Shown here piece by piece: positions 53,323 through 61,196 of a stretch of 64,000 nt of DNA. The DNA lies in assembly GCF_900116135.1 (NCBI RefSeq), contig NZ_FOZX01000013.1, forward strand, positions 62,001 to 126,000, read 5' to 3'. A program made the position numbers and the translations under genes. The notes beneath the pieces were generated by a model. It was not told where the DNA came from. It ran no database searches and was given only the letters and a program-made list of their open reading frames with translations. Origin of the DNA: Saccharopolyspora flava (lineage in GTDB: Bacteria; Actinomycetota; Actinomycetes; Mycobacteriales; Pseudonocardiaceae). How positions within the stretch are numbered: the first letter of the stretch is position 1; each line of letters begins with the position of its first letter.

Positions 53323-53979
53323 GTGGCCGCCGACAGCGAAGACGAACTGCGGGAACGCCGGCAGGCGGTGCGCGACCTCGGGTCCGCGCTGCGCGACCTC
53401 ACCGACGCCGCTGTGTCCACGGAGGCGGACACCGAGACCCTGCGGGAGATCACCGAACAGGTGCGGGCCCTGGTGCCCCCGCTGGACGCGGTGCGCCGCG
53501 AGCGCGGGCAGATGGCCGCCGTCGACGACGGCCGCCGCCCGCGCCGCCTGTACAGCCCGGCCGTCGGGCCCGGCAACCCGATCGCACCGCCGATGCACGT
53601 CGAGATCGTCGACGGGGCCGCGGTGGGCACCTGCACGCTGGGGCTCGCCTACGAGGGTCCGCCGAGCTACGTCCACGGCGGGATGAGCGCGATGCTGCTC
53701 GACCAGATCCTCGGGCACGCCCACGCCGCGGGTGGAGCCCCGCCCGGGATGACCGTGCAGCTGTCGCTGCGCTACTCGCGCCCCGTGCCGCTGGCCACGC
53801 CGCTGCGCATCGTCGGGCGGGTCGAGCAGGTCAACGGCCGCTGGACCGAGTCCAAGGCCACGATCTGCACCGCCGACGCGCCCGACGCGGTCCTGGTGGA
53901 GGCGGACGGCAGGTTCGTGGTGCCCAACGCCGAGCAGTCCAGCCGGCTCTTCGGGAAGGTCGAAGGACTGGTCAAGTGA
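53323..53979 (+). CDS. PaaI-type hotdog-fold thioesterase
   Basis: 218 residues: ~80-residue helical N-terminus, then a hotdog domain with PSYVHGGMSAMLLDQILGHA (the HGG motif of PaaI/4HBT-II thioesterases) and MTVQLSLRYSRPVPL. Hydrolyses acyl-CoA or aryl-CoA thioesters. GTG start with GGAGG 11 bases upstream. Heads an operon with an acyl-CoA synthetase (41 bp downstream) and an LLM oxidoreductase, so it probably recycles CoA in a lipid or steroid-acid route. Confidence 0.83.
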   Translation: MAADSEDELRERRQAVRDLGSALRDLTDAAVSTEADTETLREITEQVRALVPPLDAVRRERGQMAAVDDGRRPRRLYSPAVGPGNPIAPPMHVEIVDGAAVGTCTLGLAYEGPPSYVHGGMSAMLLDQILGHAHAAGGAPPGMTVQLSLRYSRPVPLATPLRIVGRVEQVNGRWTESKATICTADAPDAVLVEADGRFVVPNAEQSSRLFGKVEGLVK

Positions 53980-54020
53980 GGTAAATCGAAGGCGGTACGC
54001 GAGGTTCAAGGAGGAGCCGC

Positions 54021-55553
54021 ATGTACCCAGGTGTCCACGCCGCCACCACGCCCGACAAGCCGGCCCTGATCATGGCCGGCACGGGCGAGGTGCTGACCTA
54101 TCGGGAACTCGACGACCGCTCGCTGCGCTTGGCCAACTCGCTGCGGGAGGCCGGGCTGACCAAGGGCGACGTGGTCGCCGTGCTCTCCGACAACAACCTG
54201 CACGCCTACGAGGTGTACTGGGCCGCCGTGCGCTCGGGCATGTACGTCTGCGCGGTCAACAACCACCTGCAGCCCGACGAGGTCGCCTACATCGTCAACG
54301 ACTCCGGCGCGAGCGCGATGGTCGTCTCGGCCGGACTGGGCGAGCTGCCCGAGCAGGTCGCCGAGCTCACGCCCGGGGTGCGGCTGCGGCTGGCCTACGG
54401 CGGTGCGGTCCCCGGCTACGACGACTACGAGGAGGCGCTGTCGGCGGCCTCCACCGAGGTTCCGCCGGTGCAGCCGTGCGGAGCCGACCTGCTGTACTCC
54501 TCGGGCACCACCGGGCGCCCCAAGGGGATCCGGCCGGAACTGCCCGACCGCCAGGTCCACGAGCCGGGCAACATCCTGGTCGACCTGCTGCGCGGCTTCT
54601 ACGGCTTCGACGAGGACACCGTCTACCTCTCGCCCGCGCCGGTCTACCACGCGGCGCCGCTGCGGTACTGCGCGACGGTGCACGCCATCGGCGGGACCGT
54701 GGTGATGATGGAGCGCTTCGACCCCGAGCAGGCGCTGCGCGCGATCGAGCGCTACCGGGTCACCCACAGCCAGTGGGTGCCGACGATGTTCGTGCGGATG
54801 CTCAAGCTCGACGAGGCCACCCGCGGTCGCTACGACCTGTCCAGCCACCGCATGGCGGTGCACGCCGCCGCACCCTGCCCGGTCGAGGTCAAGAAGGCGA
54901 TGATCGAGTGGTGGGGCCCGATCCTGCAGGAGTACTACTCCTCGACCGAGGGCATCGGCATGACGATGATCGACTCCGCGCAGTGGCTCGACAAGCCCGG
55001 TTCGGTGGGGCGGCCGGTGCTGGGCGTGATCCGGGTCTGCGACGAGGAGGGCACCGAGCTGCCCGCCGGCGAGGTCGGCACCGTGTACTTCGAACGCGAG
55101 GACATCGAGTTCGAGTACCTCGGAGACCCGGGCAAGACCCGTTCGGTCAAGCACCCCGAGCACCTCAACTGGGCCACCATGGGCGATCTCGGCTACATCG
55201 ACGAGGACGGGTTCCTGTTCCTCACCGACCGCAAGGCGTTCATGATCATCTCCGGCGGGGTGAACATCTACCCGCAGGAGGTCGAGGACGTGCTGGCGCT
55301 GCACCCGGAGATCCTCGACGTGGCCGTCTTCGGCGTGCCCGACCCCGAGATGGGCGAGGCCGTCAAAGCCGTCGTGCAGCCCGCACCGGACGCGGAACCC
55401 GGGCCCGACCTGGAGCGGCGGATCATCGAGCACGCCCGCGAGCGGGTGGCGCACTACAAGGTCCCGCGCAGCGTCGACTTCGTCGACGACATGCCGCGCA
55501 CACCGACCGGAAAACTCGTCAAGGGCAAGCTCAAAGCCCGCTACACCCGATGA
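54021..55553 (+). CDS. Acyl-CoA synthetase (AMP-binding, FadD type)
   Basis: 510 residues. AMP-binding P-loop LLYSSGTTGRPKGI, QEYYSSTEGIGMT, GDLGYIDEDGFLFLTDRKAF and the C-terminal catalytic Lys region PRTPTGKLVKGKLK. Activates a carboxylic acid through an acyl-adenylate to acyl-CoA. Strong AAGGAGGAG ribosome site. Middle gene of the operon. Chain preference not deducible. Confidence 0.9.
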   Translation: MYPGVHAATTPDKPALIMAGTGEVLTYRELDDRSLRLANSLREAGLTKGDVVAVLSDNNLHAYEVYWAAVRSGMYVCAVNNHLQPDEVAYIVNDSGASAMVVSAGLGELPEQVAELTPGVRLRLAYGGAVPGYDDYEEALSAASTEVPPVQPCGADLLYSSGTTGRPKGIRPELPDRQVHEPGNILVDLLRGFYGFDEDTVYLSPAPVYHAAPLRYCATVHAIGGTVVMMERFDPEQALRAIERYRVTHSQWVPTMFVRMLKLDEATRGRYDLSSHRMAVHAAAPCPVEVKKAMIEWWGPILQEYYSSTEGIGMTMIDSAQWLDKPGSVGRPVLGVIRVCDEEGTELPAGEVGTVYFEREDIEFEYLGDPGKTRSVKHPEHLNWATMGDLGYIDEDGFLFLTDRKAFMIISGGVNIYPQEVEDVLALHPEILDVAVFGVPDPEMGEAVKAVVQPAPDAEPGPDLERRIIEHARERVAHYKVPRSVDFVDDMPRTPTGKLVKGKLKARYTR

Positions 55554-55569
55554 ATCGAGAGGATGACCC

Positions 55570-56526
55570 GTGGATCGACGTTGGGGCATCAGCGTTCCGC
55601 TGCCCGAGCTCTCGCTGCCCGAGCAGCGCGAGCTCATCGCCGAACTGCCCGACCTCGGCTACACCGACGTGTGGTCGTCGGAGGCCAACGGAGCCGATGC
55701 GTTCACCCCGCTGGCGCTGGCCTCGACCTGGGCGCCGCAGCTGCGGCTGGGCACGGCGATCGTGCCGGTTTACACCCGGGGTCCGGCGACCCTGGCGATG
55801 AGCGCGGCCACCCTCGCCGCCGCGGCCCCCGGCCGCTTCGCCCTGGGCGTGGGGACCTCGTCGAACGTCATCGTGGAGCGCTGGAACGGGATCGCCTTCG
55901 ACGAGCCGTACAAGCGGGTGCGCGACACCGTGCGGTTCCTGCGGCAGGCGCTGCGCGGCGAGAAGGTCACCGAGTCCTACGACACCTTCGAGGTCAAGGG
56001 CTTCACCGCCGGGCTGGTGGCCGACCCCGTGCCGCCGGTGCTGGTGGCGGCGCTGCGCCCGGGGATGCTCAAGCTGGCCGGCCGCGAGGCCGACGGGGCG
56101 ATCATCAACTGGCTCTCGCCCGACGACGTGCGCACCGTCGTGCCCTACGTCCGGCAGGGCGGGGCCGACAAGGAGGTCGTGGCGCGCATCTTCGTGATGC
56201 CCGACATCGACCCCGACACCGCGCGGGGCCTGGCGCGCAGGCACATCGCCGCCTACATGAACGTCCCGGTGTACCGGGCCTTCCACGAGTGGCTGGGCCG
56301 CGACGAGTTCACGCCGATGTGGCAGGCCTGGGACGCCGGTGACCGCAAGGGCGCGCTCGCGGCGATCCCGGACAGCGTCGTCGACGACCTGGTGGTGCAC
56401 GGCCCGGCCGAGTACTGCCGGGAACGCGTCCAGCAGTACGTCGACAACGGTGTGACCACACCGGCGATCGCGCTGGTGGCTCCCGGCGACCCGACCGAGG
56501 CCGTCCGGGCGCTGGGGCTGAAGTAG
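55570..56526 (+). CDS. LLM-class F420-dependent oxidoreductase
   Basis: 318 residues, luciferase-like TIM barrel: WGISVPLPELSLPEQREL, GTAIVPVYTRGPATLAMSA, GRFALGVGTSSNVIVERWNG, ADGAIINWLSP. Actinobacterial members commonly use F420H2; substrate unknown. GTG start 16 bp after the acyl-CoA synthetase, GAGAGGA upstream. Could reduce an unsaturated acyl-CoA or secondary alcohol in the same pathway (inference). Confidence 0.87.
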   Translation: MDRRWGISVPLPELSLPEQRELIAELPDLGYTDVWSSEANGADAFTPLALASTWAPQLRLGTAIVPVYTRGPATLAMSAATLAAAAPGRFALGVGTSSNVIVERWNGIAFDEPYKRVRDTVRFLRQALRGEKVTESYDTFEVKGFTAGLVADPVPPVLVAALRPGMLKLAGREADGAIINWLSPDDVRTVVPYVRQGGADKEVVARIFVMPDIDPDTARGLARRHIAAYMNVPVYRAFHEWLGRDEFTPMWQAWDAGDRKGALAAIPDSVVDDLVVHGPAEYCRERVQQYVDNGVTTPAIALVAPGDPTEAVRALGLK

Positions 56527-56544
56527 GTCGCGGTGGCCGCTGAA

Positions 56545-57237
56545 TCAGCTCAGGGCGGCGGGCTGCTGGTCCGGCCCGCCGCTCAGGTGCGCGGTGTCGT
56601 TGAAGCGCCGCACGATCCAGCGGCCACCGCTGACCACGATCTGGGAGATCGAGCCGTTGCTCGCCCCCAGGAACGCCAACGGCAGGCTGCCGCTGGCGAT
56701 GGACATGACCTCACCGATCACCCCGCCGTGGGTGAACACCGCGATGCGCTGATCGGGGTGGGCGGCGGCCAGCCGCTCGACCGCCCCGGTGACCCGCTCG
56801 CGCAGCGCCTCGGGGCTCTCCGCGCCGGGGATGACGTCCCACCGGCCCTCGGCGTGCATCCGCTGGATGACCGGGTCGTTCTGGGCGACCTTCTGCCGGA
56901 ACAGCCCGCCCTCGAACTCACCGAGGTGCACCTCGCGCAGGTCCTTCTCCACCCGGGGGACGAGACCGAGGCGCTCGGCCAGGGGAGCGGCGGTCTCGGC
57001 CGTGCGCCGCAGGGTGGTCACGTAGAGGGCGTCGAGGGGTTCGGCGGCGAGCCGCCGCCCGACGAGCTCGGCGTGCTCCCGGCCCGCCGGTGCCAGCTCC
57101 GGATCGCCCTGGCCGTCGACGAGGTCGAAGGGCTTGCCGGGCACGGCCGGGGCGGATTCGCCGTGCCGGACCAGCAGGATGTCGGTGGCCGTGGCGGGCG
57201 GTGTGAACGCGGACTGCCGGTACTCGACCTCGGCCAT
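56545..57237 (-). CDS. Histidine phosphatase family protein
   Basis: 230 residues. RHG catalytic motif in ILLVRHGESAPAVPG, TTLRRTAETAAPLAERLG, second His in VFTHGGVIGEV and the acid EVHLGEFEGG. Phosphoglycerate-mutase-like phosphatase, substrate unknown. ATG at 57237 chosen from conserved length. Divergent from a crotonase gene, convergent with the LLM gene. Confidence 0.87.
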   Translation of the reverse strand: MAEVEYRQSAFTPPATATDILLVRHGESAPAVPGKPFDLVDGQGDPELAPAGREHAELVGRRLAAEPLDALYVTTLRRTAETAAPLAERLGLVPRVEKDLREVHLGEFEGGLFRQKVAQNDPVIQRMHAEGRWDVIPGAESPEALRERVTGAVERLAAAHPDQRIAVFTHGGVIGEVMSIASGSLPLAFLGASNGSISQIVVSGGRWIVRRFNDTAHLSGGPDQQPAALS

Positions 57238-57323
57238 GCTGCCCCGCTTTCTGCGATTCCTGGTGCGCACCGGACCTTTCCACTGCGCAAGCCCGTTTTC
57301 AAACCCGCTACTTGGATGGTGCG

Positions 57324-58211
57324 ATGAGTTACACCGAGATCGGCTACGAGGTCTCCGAGCGGATCGCCACGATCACCTTGAACCGGCCGCAGAAGCTCAA
57401 CGCGTTCACGCACGTGATGCGCGGCGAGATCATCGCGGCCCTGGACGAGGCCGAGGCCGACGACGACGTGCGGGCGGTCATCGTCACCGGTGCCGGTCGT
57501 GCGTTCTGCGCGGGGGCGGACCTGAGCGCGGGCGAGGACACCTTCAACAGCGAGTCCAACGGCGTGCGCGCCGCGGCGGGCCGCGAACTCGGGGAGATCG
57601 ACGGCGTGCCGCGCGATGGCGGTGGCACGGTGGCGCTGCGGCTGGCGGCGATGCGCAAGCCGGTGGTCGGCGCGATCAACGGAGCGGCCGTCGGCGTCGG
57701 GGTCACCATGACCTTGCCGATGGACATCCGCATCGCCGCCGAGAGCGCCCGGTTCGGGTTCGTCTTCACCCGTCGCGGGCTGCTGCCCGAGGCGGCCTCG
57801 TCGTGGTTCCTGCCGCGCGTGGTGGGCATCTCGCAGGCGATGGAGTGGGCCGCGACCGGCCGCATCTTCGACTCCGCGGAGGCCCTGTCGGGCCGGTTGG
57901 TCTCCCGCGTGGTCGCCGACGACGAGCTGCTCGAGACCGCCCGGTCGATCTGCCGGGAGATCGCCGACAACACCTCGGGCGTGTCGGTGGCCGTGACCCG
58001 GCAGCTCCTGTGGGGCATGCTCTCGGCCGACTCGCCGTGGGAGGCGCACCGCCTGGACTCCCAGGGGATCACCGTGCTCGGCGCCGGGGCCGACGCGGCC
58101 GAGGGCGTCGGTTCGTTCCTGGCCAAGCGTCCACCGGAGTTCCCCCTCCGGGTGAGCGAGGACTACCCTGGCTTCATGCCGGACTGGCCCGCTCGCCCGG
58201 AGGGGGTCTGA
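57324..58211 (+). CDS. Enoyl-CoA hydratase/isomerase family protein (PaaG-like)
   Basis: 295 residues, crotonase fold: LNRPQKLNAFT, oxyanion-hole GRAFCAGADLS and AAVGVGVTMTLPMDIRIA. The two hydratase glutamates are not at their usual positions; instead RRGLLPEAASSWFLPRVVG resembles PaaG-type isomerases (acidic residue after GLLP). So isomerisation rather than hydration is likely. ATG start with a weak ribosome site. Probably works with the nearby acyl-CoA catabolic operon. Confidence 0.85.
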   Translation: MSYTEIGYEVSERIATITLNRPQKLNAFTHVMRGEIIAALDEAEADDDVRAVIVTGAGRAFCAGADLSAGEDTFNSESNGVRAAAGRELGEIDGVPRDGGGTVALRLAAMRKPVVGAINGAAVGVGVTMTLPMDIRIAAESARFGFVFTRRGLLPEAASSWFLPRVVGISQAMEWAATGRIFDSAEALSGRLVSRVVADDELLETARSICREIADNTSGVSVAVTRQLLWGMLSADSPWEAHRLDSQGITVLGAGADAAEGVGSFLAKRPPEFPLRVSEDYPGFMPDWPARPEGV

Positions 58212-58620
58212 CGCGCCCCTGGGCCCGAATCTGGAGTTGTCAAACAGCATGTCGCCGGGATCACCGGCCGCGCGAGGATCGGTGCGCCGGAGCGCTTTCG
58301 GGCGTCATCGGGTGCGGGGCGGTGGCTCACGGGCCGCCGCCCCGAGCCGGTGGTCGCGGCTCTCGACGCTTCCGTTTCGCGGATCCGGCTCCACAGCAGT
58401 GCCTTTCGCGGTGGAGGGGAGTCCGGTGTTCGAAATCAGTTGGTGTGCGGTGAAGTCGAGGGGGAAGGGCCGGTGGTGTGTCTGTGTCGAACGCATGTGT
58501 CAATGGTGCACGCCAGGGTTCGAAAAGGCGAGCGAAAAGCGGCTACACGATCAGGTGATCGACGGCGAAACCGGCTGCAGGACAACACCATCAAGTGACC
58601 ACTGTGGATGAATCCACAGG
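58212..58620. other. Intergenic region, lower GC, with a doubtful Cys-rich short frame
   Basis: About 410 bp between the PaaG-like gene and the LysE gene. A GTG-initiated frame at 58426-58611 (61 codons, Cys-rich: WCVCVERMCQWC) follows GGAGGGGAG, but its third-position GC is only about 70%, unlike neighbours, so I do not call it a gene. Confidence 0.5.
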
Positions 58621-58623
58621 TCA
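58596..58623. terminator. Inverted repeat at the end of the LysE gene
   Basis: TGACC-AC-TGTGGAT / ATCCACA-GGTCA (58596-58609, 58612-58623); it overlaps the LysE stop codon and contains the recurrent CCACTGTGGA-like core. Confidence 0.5.
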
Positions 58624-59235
58624 CAGGCCCGCGAGCAGGCTCGTTCCCAGCGACACCATCATCACCGCGATCGCCCCGTCCAACACGCGCCAGGACGACG
58701 GGCGCGCGAAGAACCCCGTCAGCAGGCGTGCGCCGAAGCCGAGCGCGACGAACCACACGCAGCTGGCGGCCAGCGCGCCCGCGCCGAACTCCCAGCGCAT
58801 GGCGCCGTAGCCGGCCGCGACCGACCCGATGAGCAGGATCGTCTCCAGGTAGGTCTGCGGGTTCAGCCACGTCATCGCCAGGCAGGTCAGCACCGCGCTC
58901 CGCCGCGAACCGGCCGCGCCGGTGCCGGCGTCGAGCGCCGCCGACGGGCGCAGCGCCCGCCGCGCGGCCAGGAACCCGTAACCGAGCAGGAAGCAGCCGC
59001 CGAGCACCGTGCAGGCGGTCAGCAGCAGCGGTGACCGGACCACCAGAGCGCCGAACCCGCCCACTCCCAGCGCGATCAGGACGACGTCCGAGGCGATGCA
59101 GATCGCCACCACCAGCAGCACCGCGTGCCTGCGCAGGCCCTGGCGCAGCACGAACGCGTTCTGGGCGCCGATCGAGACGATCAGGGACATGCAGGTCGCG
59201 AAACCCGCGGACATCGGGAGCAGAGCGTCGGCCAT
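58621..59235 (-). CDS. LysE/ArgO-family amino acid exporter
   Basis: 204 residues, about six TM helices; family signature SLIVSIGAQNAFVLRQGLRR near the N-terminus and TWLNPQTYLETILLIG mid-protein. Exports basic amino acids (Lys/Arg), protecting against excess from peptides. Divergent from its LysG-type regulator, the usual arrangement. Confidence 0.9.
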   Translation of the reverse strand: MADALLPMSAGFATCMSLIVSIGAQNAFVLRQGLRRHAVLLVVAICIASDVVLIALGVGGFGALVVRSPLLLTACTVLGGCFLLGYGFLAARRALRPSAALDAGTGAAGSRRSAVLTCLAMTWLNPQTYLETILLIGSVAAGYGAMRWEFGAGALAASCVWFVALGFGARLLTGFFARPSSWRVLDGAIAVMMVSLGTSLLAGL

Positions 59236-59301
59236 GCCCCCGACGCTAGGGAACGGCCGAGGAACAGTACAGCTAATGATTCTTAACTACCATGAGCAAT
59301 C

Positions 59302-60186
59302 GTGAACCTCGATCTTCCGCTCGAGCACGTGCGGACGCTGCTGGCCGTGGTCGACGGCGGCACCCTGGACGCCGCGGCGGCCGCCCTGCACGTGACCCCC
59401 TCCGCCGTCAGCCAGCGCGTCAAGGCGCTGGAGCAGCGCACCGGCCGAGTGCTGCTGATCCGCAGCAAACCGGTCCAGCTCACCGAGTCCGGGCGGGTGG
59501 TGGTCCGGTTCGCCCGGCAGCTGGCGCGGATGGAGCAGGACGTCACCGCCGAGCTCGGCATGTCCGGCAGCGGCGCCCCGAACACCCTGCCCATCGCGGT
59601 GAACGCGGACTCGCTGAGCACCTGGTTCGTCCCCGCCCTGGCCGGTGTTCCCGACGAGCTGGGGGTGTGCTTCGAGCTGCACCGGGCCGACGAGGGCCAC
59701 ACCACGACCCTGCTCCGGGAGGGGCGCGTGATGGCGGCGGTGACCTCGACGCCTGATCCCGTGCAGGGCTGCTCCGCGCGCAGGCTCGGGCACATGCGCT
59801 ACCTCGCCTGCGCGGCACCGCGCCACCGGGACGGGCGCGCGCTGGAGGAGATCCTCGACGAGGTCCCGGTGCTGATCTTCGACCAGCACGACGACCTGCA
59901 GGACGCCTTCGCCCGTGAGGTCACCCGGGGCAGGGCAGCCGGTGGCGCCCGGCACTTCGTGCCCTCCTCGGAGGGCTTCGTCGAGGCGATCGCGGTCGGC
60001 CTCGGCTGGGGGATGGTGCCGCGCGTGCAGGCCGAACCGCTGCTGCGGTCCGGTGCGCTGGTCGACATCGCACCGGACCGGGGCGTGGACGTCCCGCTGC
60101 ACTGGCAGCAGTGGAAGCTCGACTCGCCCGCCCTGGCCGCGGTCGCCCGCGCCGTCGAGGACGCCGCGGCGACCGAGCTGGACTAG
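59302..60186 (+). CDS. LysG/ArgP-family LysR-type regulator
   Basis: 294 residues. HTH: LLAVVDGGTLDAAAAALHVT then SAVSQRVKALEQRTG; effector domain with NADSLSTWFVPAL and GLGWGMVPRVQAEPLL, both typical of ArgP/LysG. Activates the divergent exporter when Lys, Arg or His is high. The 66-bp intergenic region contains an AT-rich AATGATTCTTAACTACCATG stretch, the likely LysG site. GTG start. Confidence 0.9.
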   Translation: MNLDLPLEHVRTLLAVVDGGTLDAAAAALHVTPSAVSQRVKALEQRTGRVLLIRSKPVQLTESGRVVVRFARQLARMEQDVTAELGMSGSGAPNTLPIAVNADSLSTWFVPALAGVPDELGVCFELHRADEGHTTTLLREGRVMAAVTSTPDPVQGCSARRLGHMRYLACAAPRHRDGRALEEILDEVPVLIFDQHDDLQDAFAREVTRGRAAGGARHFVPSSEGFVEAIAVGLGWGMVPRVQAEPLLRSGALVDIAPDRGVDVPLHWQQWKLDSPALAAVARAVEDAAATELD

Positions 60187-60205
60187 ACGCCGTCGAAGCG
60201 GATCG

Positions 60206-61006
60206 TCAGGCCGGGTCGGCGAACTCCGGGGAGCGCTTCTCCAGGTTGGCCGAGATCGCCTCGAGCTGGTTCGGGGTGCCGATGAGGGAGTGGATCGCGA
60301 CCTGCTCGGCTTCGAAGCCCTCCTCGAGGGAGACGCGTCCGGCCAGGTCCAGCAGGCGCTTCGACTCGCGGATCGCCTCCGGGCTCTTGCCGGCGATCTC
60401 GCGCGCGAGCGCGAGCGCGGCCGCGTGCGGGTCGGTCTCCACGCGGGTGGCCAGGCGCAGCGCCACGGCCTCCTCGCCCTCGACGACGCGCCCGGTGAAG
60501 GTCAGCTCCTTGGCCACGTCGCGGCCCACCAGCTCCGGCAGCACCTGCGTGCCGGTCATGTCGGGGTTGATGCCCCACTTGATCTCCAGCACCGACAGCC
60601 GCGCGTCGGGGGCGACCAGCCGGATGTCGGCGCCGAGCGCGATCTGCAGGCCGCCGCCGAACGCGACGCCGTGCACCGCGGCGATGACCGGCTGCGGCAT
60701 CAGCGTCCAGATGTGCACCGCCTGCTGCGCGAGGGCCTTGGCGGGCCCGTCGGTCTCCAGGCGCGGCGGACGGGTGCCGCCCGCCATCTCGCCGAAGACG
60801 CTGAAGTCCAGGCCGGCGCAGAACCCGCGCCCCTCACCGGAGAGCACCACCGCGCGCACTCCGGAGTCCCCGCGCAACCGCTCGCCGGTGGCGACCAGTT
60901 CCTCGAACATCGCCAGGTCCAGGGCGTTGAGCTTGTCGGGGCGGTTCAGCCGCACGTCGGCCACGCCGTCGGTGACGGTGCAGCTGATCCGCTCTGCTGT
61001 CGACAC
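60206..61006 (-). CDS. Enoyl-CoA hydratase/isomerase family protein (dienoyl-CoA isomerase-like)
   Basis: 266 residues, crotonase fold: LNRPDKLNALD, GRGFCAGLDFSVFG and VAFGGGLQIALGADIRLV. One catalytic Glu (SVLEIKWG) and an Asp eight residues later (INPDMTG) are kept, while the first hydratase Glu is Gln/Leu, a pattern like dienoyl-CoA isomerases. GTG start with GGAGG upstream. Divergent from the AtuA-like gene over an 18-bp palindrome. Confidence 0.85.
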   Translation of the reverse strand: MSTAERISCTVTDGVADVRLNRPDKLNALDLAMFEELVATGERLRGDSGVRAVVLSGEGRGFCAGLDFSVFGEMAGGTRPPRLETDGPAKALAQQAVHIWTLMPQPVIAAVHGVAFGGGLQIALGADIRLVAPDARLSVLEIKWGINPDMTGTQVLPELVGRDVAKELTFTGRVVEGEEAVALRLATRVETDPHAAALALAREIAGKSPEAIRESKRLLDLAGRVSLEEGFEAEQVAIHSLIGTPNQLEAISANLEKRSPEFADPA

Positions 61007-61069
61007 GGGGATTCCTCCAGGAAGTTCGTGAAAATCGCGCGCAGCAGCGGGAAACCGTGCGCAGCGGCG

Positions 61070-61087
61070 CCTTAGCGAACGTTAAGG
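61070..61087. promoter_or_regulatory. 18-bp operator palindrome between crotonase and AtuA-like genes
   Basis: CCTTAGCGAACGTTAAGG: pairs CCTTA/TAAGG and CG/CG. TetR- or MerR-type operator of acyl-CoA catabolic genes is plausible. Confidence 0.5.
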
Positions 61088-61196
61088 GCCGCGCTGCGCG
61101 CAGTCAAGATCGGTGACCGGTCGCGCGCTTGTGCTCGTCGCCTCACTGTGCCTAGCGTCACCGGGGAGTTCGCCGACCCCGGATGAGGTGGGATCT

